Assembly (NCBI GenBank): GCA_023525975.1
Contig: JAKNSE010000037.1
Coordinates: 3,950,501-4,014,500 of the forward strand
Length of the DNA stretch: 64,000 nucleotides
Reading direction: 5' to 3'
Source of the DNA: Smallanthus sonchifolius
Taxonomy: Eukaryota > Streptophyta > Magnoliopsida > Asterales > Asteraceae
Below the pieces are notes generated by a model, which was not told where the DNA came from, did no database searches, and saw nothing but the letters and a program-made list of their open reading frames with translations. Below, in pieces: positions 55,497 to 64,000 of this stretch. Positions within the stretch are counted from its first letter, which is position 1. The number at the start of each line of letters is the position of its first letter. Made by a program: the position numbers and the translations under genes.

Positions 55497-57408
55497 CATC
55501 CCGGTTTCTCGTTTAGAAAGTGGGTTTGTAATTTTTGTAAATAACGGGTCGCGAGGGAAGAAGACTTGACGGGTTAGTGCCTTATTGTTTTGTAAATAAT
55601 TAAGATAGGGTTATTGTGTAATTATCGAGACTCCAAGGTGCATTTTATAAAAAAATTAAGACGGGTCAAGCCCAAGTGTAGAGTCCGGTAGCACATAGGG
55701 GCCGAGCCCGGTCCGGCAAACACCCCTATAGGGTTACGGCGAAGGGGGGGGGGGGATCCCCATTCCTTGTGTTTGCGGCTGCCGTGATCGAGAGAGAGAG
55801 AGAGACGGGACGAGGGTTTCGAGCTTCCAAGGAAATTCCAAGGTAAAAAGTCTCAATCTTTCGTCCCTCGTTTCGTGTATTCATTCGTTGAACCATTGTT
55901 AACGTGTTTGCGGTATTAGGGTTTCACGTAAAGACTTAGGCCGAGACGAAGGAGTTTGTTGGTGATTCGATCCACACGAGTCACCCGGAATTGAGGTATA
56001 ATCTTGTTAATCTTATGCGTTAATGCTATTGTCATTTTTGAGCATCTTCGGATTTAGGGAGGATCGGCCGAACCCACCATGGGAAGCCGGCATGTGTAGC
56101 AACTTCAAGTAGGGACCGGTGAAGGTCGGACGGGGGTAGTGAGACGAAGGGAGGCGGGCTACGGCTGCGGCAGCAGCAGCACGAGCGCCAGGTGGCCTGC
56201 GGTGGCGCTGCGAGGACGCGACAGTCCCCCGAATGGGCTATCCACGGCGGCGCAGGTACGGGGAGGCGAAGATAGCCCGTCGATTGGGGTGGTTCACGGC
56301 TGTGACGAGGCGACGAGGACGGTGGGGCTCTCGGGTGACCGTGGCGGTGCTCCGACGGTCCGACAGCATGGTACGGTGGCGGTGAAGATTGAAGGAAACC
56401 AAAGGCGGCAATGCGAAGACGGTTTGGGTGCGTTGAGGTGTGTACGCGTGCATGCAACCCATGCATGGCGACATGCATGTGCGGATGATCACTTATCCGG
56501 TCGGGTTTAGTCGAGTTGGAATAGAGTATCGGCGGGTCGTGTTTTGACTCGTGATTCGTGTGTATTATAGGTGCGAGATCGAAGAGCGAGGACGAGACGT
56601 TAGCGGGTTCTAGAGATCGAGGCGTATCAAGCAAAGGTGAGTTTCTATCGCCCACGTTTAAATGTTTTGTAGTTTTGGGCTCGAATACATGCAACGTGCC
56701 ATATAGTAAGGGTACGAAATGATAAGGGTTTTGACGTTGATATTTGTGTTATGATACGATAGTATAATTGTATCTGTAAGATTTGGTGTCGAGTTATTTA
56801 ATGTGATGCTTTGATATTATGAGATTAATTATTATCGGGTCGACTCTAGTCGACGGGAATTGAGTCTGACCTTAGTCAGACGTAATGGGTTGCTTAAGCG
56901 TGATAGTAAGTCGGTGTTGGTCGGTGGGTTGTTATGACTGACGATGATCAGTCAACGAGTCATGAGCGTACGAGTCTTTGGACCAGTCGACGTGATTTGG
57001 TGTATGTCGATAAAATATATAATTAATTAATCGGTAAAGAATTGAGAAAACCTTTGTGACGTAAATCGTTTTTAATAAGGGTTCGGGACTTAATATCCCC
57101 GAACGAATTACTATAGAACTCACTCAGCGTAGCTGACTTTTAACATGTATTTCAGGTAAGGAGAAAGCGTGAGCTGGCGGCTTCTGGATGGCATTTGGTT
57201 ACCGTGATCGTTGTGATGACATTTAGTTTCCGTTATGATGTTGAATGATTTGGATATTATTACTTGTTTGGATTATTTTTGAGAATTGGGTCGTTGACCA
57301 CTGTTGACTATTTGTTTTCCGCTGCATTTATTGAGACAATTTCATGTCATTTACTACTGTGCTTACGTGTATGCCAACGTGTCGGGTTCCCGAGTTTGGG
57401 GCCTTACA
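55492..57408 (+). repeat. Element H 3' LTR
   Basis: 1917 bp copy of 48681-50575, TGTAACATCCC to CCTTACA, followed by CTAGG. It has a longer G-run (about 55744-55756) and (GA)n than the 5' LTR, an intact intron donor (56637), and the GC-rich block (56130-56450). Confidence 0.95.
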
Positions 57409-57413
57409 CTAGG

Positions 57414-58056
57414 ATTCTAAGATTAACTAGGGTTCCAAATGAGAGACGAGAATGATTGTGTTTATAAAGTCTTATCCAAAATTCTCAATAAGGTTTTAAA
57501 TGAATAACACAAGTCTTGAATTTCAAAGTTTATTAAGTTTATAGTTTAGAATAACTATTAACTTAAAATAATTATTTAAATTACACATGATAAGTAATTA
57601 TAATTTAAAGTAGTGTTCTAAGTATTTATAATTTGAAGTTGTAATAAAGGATAAATAATTATTAAGGAATATTTAATAATTATCTAAAAGAGTAAATAAT
57701 TATTAAGGATTAATAATAAATATTTAAATATAAAATAATGGTTAAGGATTAACAATGATTAATTAAAGAATAAATAATTATTAGGGATAAATAATTATCT
57801 AAAAGAAAGGATTAATAATAATTATTTAAATATAAAATAATGGTTAAGGATTAACAATTATTAATTAAAGAATAAATAATTATTAAGGATAAATAATTAT
57901 CTAAAAGAATAATCACTTTATCTAATTAAAATAGTCTATATAAATCATTTAAGATTTATTAAAGTATTTAAGTATTATGTATTTATTAAATTAACTTGTA
58001 ATTAAATAATGTTTAAAAATATGTTTAAAAGTTTTTAAATGACTCAAATGCGAGTA
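57414..58056 (-). repeat. LTR F segment with ~115-bp AT-rich tandem duplication
   Basis: This LTR F piece is very AT-rich. A block of about 115 bp built of AATAATTATT, AAGGATTAACAATTATT and ATTATCTAAAAGA words is repeated at about 57680-57800 and 57803-57910, with smaller internal repetition. No gene is seen. Confidence 0.7.
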
Positions 58057-59496
58057 TCCCTCTTATAATAAAAAACTAAATTTTTTGCCACTTGTAATCA
58101 CCACATTCAATCTCATAAAATTTTTCTCCCCAAAATCATATTAAATCCTCCATTTAATCTTTCCATATTTATTTTAATCCTTTTAGTTTAGAAAATCACA
58201 TAAATAACACATTTTATCAAATCAATTCATTATTATTACAATTGACTCACATTTGTTTTTAATTATCATCAATAATTAAAATTTAAAAAAAACCAAGAAT
58301 TAAAAAGTAGGAGATTTTTTTAAAAAAATGAGTTTCTAAAATTTTTTTATTAAAAAAACGAGTTATAAAAATTTTATTATTAAAAACAAGATTTTAAAAA
58401 TTTTACATATAAAATTTAAAAATACTACTTTTTTTATTTTAAATAAATATGTGTTACAATATAGTTTATTAATATTTAATTAGCAGATTTTTAATTAAGT
58501 TTGATATTTATAAATAATTTTTTTCATTTGATTTGTAAATTGTAATAGTTAGTTTTTAATTAAAATTAAGAAACTTGTAAATATTTATTTTTATAAAGTG
58601 TGTTATATTTTAAACTTTAATTATTATTTAAATAACAACATTTTTCTTTTTAAAAAAATATGTTTGGCTTCAATTCTAACTTATTAGTTTTAATTTTGAA
58701 ATTTTAAATTTAAGTTATGTCAATATATTAAGGAGTGAGTTTTTTAAATTTTGAATTTAAAAGATGACATATTATTCAAATTTAAATTTTATGTGTATCT
58801 TTTTATTTTTTTTAAATAAGAGATTAAGTATTAAAAGTTTAGCGAAATTTTCCGTATACAAGTGCTACTAGAAATACGGATAAAAAATGTTTATGTAATG
58901 GAACAAGACGTCGGGTCAAATCACTAGGTAATTGGGTTATAGAACCGAAGATTATATCTGGAAAAACATTGGTTATCACAGTTTTATCTCTAAATTTTGG
59001 TTAACACATTCATACAAAAGAATTTCACTTAAATTTCAAAAAAGAAAAATATACAATTGTTGTATGTTTTGCAATGACCATGAATAAAAGCTTAGAACAA
59101 TCACTTTTAAAGGTTGGTTTGTATTTAAAAGTTTCAGTGTTTATTTATTACCAGTTGCATTATAAAGAGTTAAAAGTAGAGATAGACTCAAACTATTAAT
59201 CTTTGCTACACGTGGAAAAGTTACCACTATCACTTCCAATGTAGTATACAATGAAGTATTTTTAAATTTGTAAATCATAATTGTAAGGTTTCATTTGACA
59301 TGTAATTTAATGTATTGTAAAAAAATAAAAAGTACACCACTTAAAATATGTATTTTCATTTTTTTATATATATTTTGATTATTCTCATCCATATAATCTT
59401 AACATTTAACAAAATAAAAAAATTACCAATACAATATCAAATATATCAATATAATATTAATGTTTCACCCTGTGTAACACACAGGGTTAAAGCTAG
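58057..59496 (+). mobile_element. Non-autonomous Helitron in solo LTR F
   Basis: The 3' end has the canonical layout: hairpin CCCTGTGTAACACACAGGG (59468-59486), six spacer bases, then CTAG (59493-59496) followed by T. The 5' end starts TCCCTCTTATAATA right after an A, giving the expected A/T insertion site without target duplication. The 1440 bp inside are AT-rich, with no Rep/helicase frame and no other gene. LTR F sequence continues on both sides. The 5' limit is less certain than the 3' limit. Confidence 0.75.
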
Positions 59497-61530
59497 TAAG
59501 TTTATAAAGTCCTAAATAGAATTTCTTTTCAAATATAAGTTTATAAGTATTTTAAATAAAGTTTATGTTTTAAATGTAAGTTTATAAATGTTTTAAAGTT
59601 TCTGATTTATTTTATAAAGTTTATAAGTTTATAAAAGTATATTTTCTTTCCTGCTTTATTTTAAATAAATAAACAAGTTTTCTGTTTTATATAAAATATA
59701 GATTTTATACAATGTACAAGTTTATAATTTATTAAGTTAAAGTTTCTGTTTTTATTTTATTAAGTTTATAAATTTATAAATTTCTGATTTTGAAATAAAC
59801 AATGTATATTTATTTACTTGTTTTTACTCAAATAAATACACAAGCTTTTAGTTAAATAATATTAATTTTATAAAAGTGCACAAGTTTATAAGTTTCTGTT
59901 TTTCTAAAATAATATATAAGTTTTATAAATCTTTTCTGATTTTATAAGATTTATATGAGTTTCTGTTTTATTAAGTTTATAATTAACATTTAAAGTTTAA
60001 ACAAAATATAATTTTGTTTATTTCCTTAACATAATTAATAAATTAAAGCTTCTAATTTTATAAGATAATTCATGTTGGATATATAAGTTTTATAAAGTTT
60101 GGGATGGTTTTATAGTTTTTAAGCATTTAAAACTAATTATTAAAGATTAAAGTTTTATAAGTTTTAACTAAGTTTTATTTAATTAAAAATGTTTAAGAGT
60201 ATGAAAGTGTAATTAAAAATCGTTTTTAAGTTTTTAAAAGTTTAACAGATTTTATAAAAATTTTAAAGGATTTAAAGCTATTTAAAAAGACAAAAGAAAA
60301 ATAAAAGAGGCAAAACTCGGCTGGCCGGATTCGAACCTGGGCCACCCGAGTCCACACACAAGCGCGCAAACCACCCGCCTACGGGCCTCGTTGAGTGTAA
60401 CCATGGAAAAGAAAATAGTTGAACACATTCCTAAATCGCCCATATTTTCCTTATGAACCCTAGAAATCGAAATCCCTAAATACAAACTGATAATCCCTCT
60501 GTCATTGTAAATTGACAAAGGGCAAATGATTATGGAATGAAAACGAATACTTTGGCCATTCGAATTACCTTATATGATGAAGAATCGAAGGAGAACAGGT
60601 TCGAGCACAGGTACGGCTGTCCACGAATTCAAATCGAACAATGCAGGTACAAGATGATGGAATTGAAGGTTCAGGGAGTTTGAGTGGAGTGTCGTTGAGG
60701 TTTCTGGGTCAATCTTTATAGTCAATTTCATCATTTAATGCTCGTACGGTTGGGAAGATTTCGGTTAAGTAAAACGATTTCAAATTCGAACCCACGCGGT
60801 TATAGAATTGAATTCAGGTATTGATGAGCATTGGGTTTGGGTCGCACGCTCGAAGGGAAACTCGAGGTGCAATGATTCTGGCCGATTACGCTTTTTTTGG
60901 AAATTCGGAGATGAAAACCGGTTTCAGCGGGGTTCGAACTCGCGACTGGATTCGTTTTAGAAGTTTAGTTTGTTTGCACATTAGTCCATGAAGTTTGCAA
61001 GTTTTGTTATTTCATGTTAAAACATGATTTTTAGTTTAAAACAAGTTTCAGTAAATGACAGGTTAGACCCTGGAATTTTATAAAATAATAATATATTTTA
61101 TTTTTATAAAAAAATCAAATAAGTTTTTTAAGTTTTATACCTTATTATTTTATAATTTTATAAAATAATCTCTAAGTTTATAATTTTACAAGTTTTATGT
61201 ATTTAATGTTAATAAGTTTATTGATTATATTATTTACATAATAAAATATATAAACTTATAAAGTTTTAAAAGTTTAACATATTTTATTTATAAGATACAC
61301 ATATATTTCAAGTATAAATGTTTTTCCTAAATATATATCAATTAAATTAATATTTATTATTTAAGAAAATAGATTTTTAATAAGTTTTCAAGTTTTAAAT
61401 TCATAATACATGCAAAGATTTAGGAAAGGATACGCGTATTAGATTTGAAATAGATAGGTTATAATAGGAATTGGGATTTCAATATCATAAGTGGAAAGAA
61501 AAGGTACATCGAAAAATCTAGGATATTACA
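59497..61530 (-). repeat. LTR F outer segment (U3 and leader)
   Basis: Minus strand: LTR start TGTAATATCC at 61530, AT-rich U3 (61060-61400), TATA TATAAAG (60713-60720), and a leader of mixed composition. The remainder (59500-60300) is AT-rich with repeated AAGTTTATAA words. A second B-box-like sequence GTTCGAACCCC (minus) lies at 60934-60944. Collinear with 15695-17500 of LTR D. Confidence 0.8.
60319..60390 (-). other. tRNA-like cassette in LTR F
   Basis: Minus strand: A-box-like TAGGCGGGTGG, then B-box GGTTCGAATCC (60327-60337) and GGCC end complements; counterpart of 16759-16832 in LTR D with about a dozen differences. The B-box is identical in both although other parts diverged. Confidence 0.5.
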
Positions 61531-62192
61531 TCGTGTGGTTGCTCTCCACCGACACCAGTCTGCCTTAACGTGATGGGCAACGTCGTTATCTTTGCCCCCA
61601 TCTCTATGTACAAACGATCCTAAATACTTAAACTTGGTTGCCTGTGGGACCACTTGGCATTCGATGGTGATTTGGATGTCCTAAACTTCACTTACACCAC
61701 TAAAGTCACAGTTAATATACTTAGTCTTAAAGCGGCTAATTCTTAGACCTTTGCTATCTAAAACTGCTCGCCACTCCTCTAACCTCTCGTTTAGACTATG
61801 TTATTCTCTGCAACTAACTGTATATCATCAGCAAAAAGCATGCACCACGGGACAACCTCTTGGATCAACTTTGACAACTCGTCCAGGACTACTACAAAAA
61901 GAAACGTGCTCAATGCAGATTTATGTTGAAGGCCTACCTCCACAAGGAAGAAGGCAGCGCCGCCCCCGCCCCCCCTCCCCCAGGCACACGGACGCTTGTT
62001 TTAAACCTATTGTACATATCCTTAATCAACTCTATATATTTTCTGGGGACCCCTCTGCCTACAAGACTCTCCCATATGAATCGCTAATCCTTAAACCATT
62101 GCTCTTTAGAGCTGCTCGCGACTCCTTAACCTCTCGTTTAGACTCTGTTTATTCTCTGTAACTAACAATATATCATCAGCAAAACGCTTGCA
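61531..62192 (-). pseudogene. LINE reverse-transcriptase relic
   Basis: Minus-strand reading recognisable from common plant LINE relics: LDELSKLIQEVVPWCMLFADD (near 61840-61900) with the FADD catalytic motif, then ESQVVPQATKFKYLGSFV-like VVPQATKFKYLGSFVHRDGG near 61590-61660 and VKADWCRWRATT at 61530. Multiple stops and frameshifts. A segment of about 95 bp around FADDI and LNERL is duplicated (61753-61845 and 62100-62195). It is host to LTR F, and its other end is at 42247-42265. Confidence 0.8.
61952..61982 (-). repeat. G-rich tract inside LINE relic
   Basis: The minus strand has G5-A-G6/7-C-G5-C-GG, four close G-runs able in principle to form a G-quadruplex. It lies in decayed RT sequence and is much more GC-rich than its surroundings. 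Confidence 0.7.
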
Positions 62193-63296
62193 TGTAAGAC
62201 CCCAACCCGAGCATCCTACAATTGGTTCTCATAACGGGTTATTCACTTTAAAATGATTCAGTTATTATTTATACTACAACGGAAGTCTTTATAAAAACGT
62301 TAATTATTACGTTATCACACTTACCTCACGAATGCATGCACACCAATCCGAATAGCACCGCTCCCACGCTAAGATACGTCGACTCCAAGGCTCACATGCA
62401 TCACACTCTAATGTACATACAAAGTCAGCTACGCTGAGTGAGTTCTAATAGCTAAGATACGTCGACTCCAAGGCTCACGTGCATCTAATGTACATCTAAT
62501 GAACTCCGTTTTAGGCGAATAATATGTCCACGCGTCCGTATCGCCGAACCCTTTCAGACAAACCAGTTTCCGTCACCGGAAACCGTCACCTTCGTTGCCG
62601 GAAAAGCGAAACAGTAGCCGGAATCACCTATTTCACGCATCCGTCATCGCGTTGCTCGAATCCCTATCAAACGGACTCGGAATTGGACAAATAGTATATC
62701 CACGCGACCGTGTCACCAAACCCTACCACCTCCCACCATCACCGCCGCCTGTCGCCGCTAGAATCGCAAACAATAGCCGGACATCCTCGCCGGATTCTCG
62801 TTTTCACTCGATTCCTTCACCAATGGCCTCCAAGTCGCCTTCTATTAGCCTTAACACTGAAATTAAGCAACCCTAATACCACAAACGATCATTATTACAA
62901 TGAATCAAGGACTCGACACGCTACAGATGATTAGAATTCACGTAAATACCTTGATTCAGACGTGAAACGCGATGAACGACCACCTCCTCTTCTCCCTTTG
63001 CTCTTGGCAGCCGCAAACACCAAATGGTGTTCCTCCCCCATGTGTAACACCCTAAAGGGTGTAAATATTTGGGCGGGCTTGGACCCCACGCGCCACCGAT
63101 CCCCTCCGAGATTGGCCCGTCTCGTAGTTTTTATAAAAACCCTCCTTAAAGTTTCGCTAAAAGCTCGTTAACCCCCTTGTATGTTATTTACACATAAAGA
63201 TATAACACTACTCCTGAGTAGCTCTCTAATATTTTGTACAATCGTTTACAATGATTACAAGACCCGTTTGTTATCCGAAAAAACCGGGATGTTACA
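62193..63296 (-). repeat. Element I 3' LTR
   Basis: Minus strand: TGTAACATCCCGG at 63296 to GGGGTCTTACA at 62193; 1104 bp. It holds hairpin TCAGC/GCTGA (62425-62437), an 83-bp-spaced duplication (62368 and 62451) and pyrimidine-rich leader sequence (62580-62880). Small frames here lack domains. Confidence 0.65.
62368..62533 (+). repeat. Tandem duplication in element I LTR
   Basis: GCTAAGATACGTCGACTCCA and following bases occur at 62368 and again at 62451, with small differences downstream (ACATGCATC versus ACGTGCATC). Confidence 0.75.
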
Positions 63297-64000
63297 AGTT
63301 TACCCCCCTTAAAAGAAGATTCGTCCTCGAATTCTGCGTCGGTACAACCCAACACAATTCATCTTTCTGCTACAATTGGTGCACCCAAAATCCTATGGTG
63401 CAACCCCCCTTTTTCGCACACCTCGCCGAGGTCATTACTTTTCAACGTGGCCACTAACAATGGCATTCAAAGTCTTCTCCATTTTCCGTTCTCAACTTTG
63501 GGACTTGTAGGCCTCGCCTACACATCCATTCATCCCTTGATTCCCTACTCGTACGCTTATGGCACATCATCATCAATGACCCGCTTACTCATCCTATCTT
63601 CTTAATCCGCTCACCACACACCTGACGTCACTCCTTTCTATAACCCTGATGATCTCATCCTTCCAATGGTCATCCCCAAGTATGGTTCCTTGCTTTTCAT
63701 AGTTAGGTTTATTCGTTGTCCTTCCCGCCTCTACCAACATGTCTCTTACCTAGTTATCACGCGTTTAATACGCCCGTTAAGTATGCACATACACCCAACA
63801 CGGGGTCATCTTCATCAGCTAACGATGTTCTCAACAGCCCATTCAACAACTAAGCATTTGCTTCATTTGAATGCTCCACATGAGCTCGCCTTAACATAGT
63901 CATACGTTTACCAGCGTAGGCATATCCCTTCCCAAGAGCTCACCTGCAATCCTGCACTTGTCCCACTTTTATTTCACCTCTCTCATCATTGCTCTATCAT
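63297..64000 (-). other. Element I polypurine tract and unreadable internal sequence
   Basis: The minus strand has CTTTTAAGGGGGGTAAACT next to the LTR, preceded by GAATTCGAGGACGAATC (about 63317-63333), the usual end of Tekay pol. Further in (63340-64000) I cannot read any pol or gag domain in any frame; it may be a decayed or non-coding tail. Confidence 0.5.

Larger units (their letters stand above)
48681..57408 (+). mobile_element. Tekay-type gypsy element H, nearly complete
   Basis: LTRs 48681-50575 and 55492-57408, flanked by CTAGG at 48676-48680 and 57409-57413; inserted in solo LTR F. Primer site TTGGTATCAGAGC, intact gag, pol with one stop and one frameshift, polypurine tract TTTAAGGGGGGAAGACT. 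LTRs differ by several percent by eye. It is a different subfamily from elements 1-3 (LTR about 1.9 kb, complete capsid). Confidence 0.95.
42266..61530 (-). repeat. Solo LTR F (gypsy), split by four later insertions
   Basis: The outer ends read (minus strand) TGTAATATCC at 61530 and GGTGTGACA at 42266, flanked by TCGTG at 42261-42265 and 61531-61535. Pieces: 42266-42352, 45009-45460, 48416-48680, 57414-58056 and 59497-61530, netting about 3.5 kb. Order matches LTR D in reverse. There is no internal region, so it is a solo LTR. It holds a leader intron (acceptor 45108, donor 48547), the tRNA-like cassette 60319-60390, and TATA 60713-60720. Confidence 0.85.
62193..64000 (-). mobile_element. Gypsy element I, 3' end only
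   Basis: Minus-strand element with 3' LTR at 62193-63296 and the end of its internal region running off the window. It shares the GAACTCACTCAGCGTAGC block with element H and the TTCGAGGACGAA motif before the polypurine tract. Likely Tekay-type; no LTR partner in the window and no target duplication can be checked. Confidence 0.65.

Noticed and set aside
62595..63171. Host exon candidates with Ser/Pro-rich frames
   Set aside because: They lie between the termini of the element I LTR; no splice-consistent gene structure or domain.

Overview
This window is plant nuclear DNA made almost entirely of nested transposable elements. I could not support any host gene, rRNA, functional tRNA gene or CRISPR array. 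The mix suggests a eudicot, most likely Asteraceae: Tekay/Del-type Ty3-gypsy chromoviruses with very long LTRs and initiator-Met primer sites, an Athila-type element with a tRNA-Asp primer site, a Sirevirus-like Ty1-copia element, L1-type LINEs and a Helitron. The family assignment rests on remembered protein similarity, not on a search.

Layout, left to right. 1-13940: 3' part of a copia (Sirevirus-like) element with a downstream 'env-position' reading frame, split by Tekay element 1 (350-10416, 5-bp target duplication ATTAA). 13941-18340: 3' half of an older, decayed Tekay element (D), with a + strand LTR cut off near 18340. 18341-42246: Athila-like element (minus strand; gag, primer site and 5' LTR only). 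It is split by Tekay element 2 (19395-40671, minus, duplication GTTTC), whose 5' LTR is split by Tekay element 3 (29861-39901, plus, duplication AATTT). 42266-61530: a long solo LTR (F, minus, duplication TCGTG) that itself received an L1-type ORF1 copy (42353-45008), a second solo LTR (G, 45461-48410), a nearly complete Tekay element H (48681-57408, duplication CTAGG) and a Helitron (58057-59496). The DNA around F is a LINE reverse-transcriptase relic, which can be read across the F insertion point. 62193-64000: 3' LTR and internal tail of another gypsy element (I, minus).

The most interesting layer is non-coding and shared by the Tekay-type LTRs. Elements 1, 2, 3, F, G and H each have a probable 5'-leader intron of about 460-625 bp just upstream of the primer site: a GTGAGT-type donor, a YTGAC branch motif and a TTTCAG acceptor. 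Inside it lie conserved RNA folds with compensatory base changes, including a three-way junction and a hairpin that carries the branch motif. A second hairpin next to the polypurine tract is also conserved by covariation. In elements 1-3 the hairpin plus polypurine block is duplicated, and target duplications show that different elements used different copies as their LTR boundary. Several LTRs (D/F, G, element 2) also hold tRNA-like cassettes with A- and B-box-like sequences.

Coding state: element 3 keeps an uninterrupted 1369-residue pol frame but has a changed reverse-transcriptase catalytic motif (FIVD) and lacks part of the capsid. Element H has intact gag and an almost intact pol (one stop, one 4-nt duplication). 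Elements 1 and 2 are heavily broken and share the same ancestral lesions, which suggests a defective lineage mobilised in trans.
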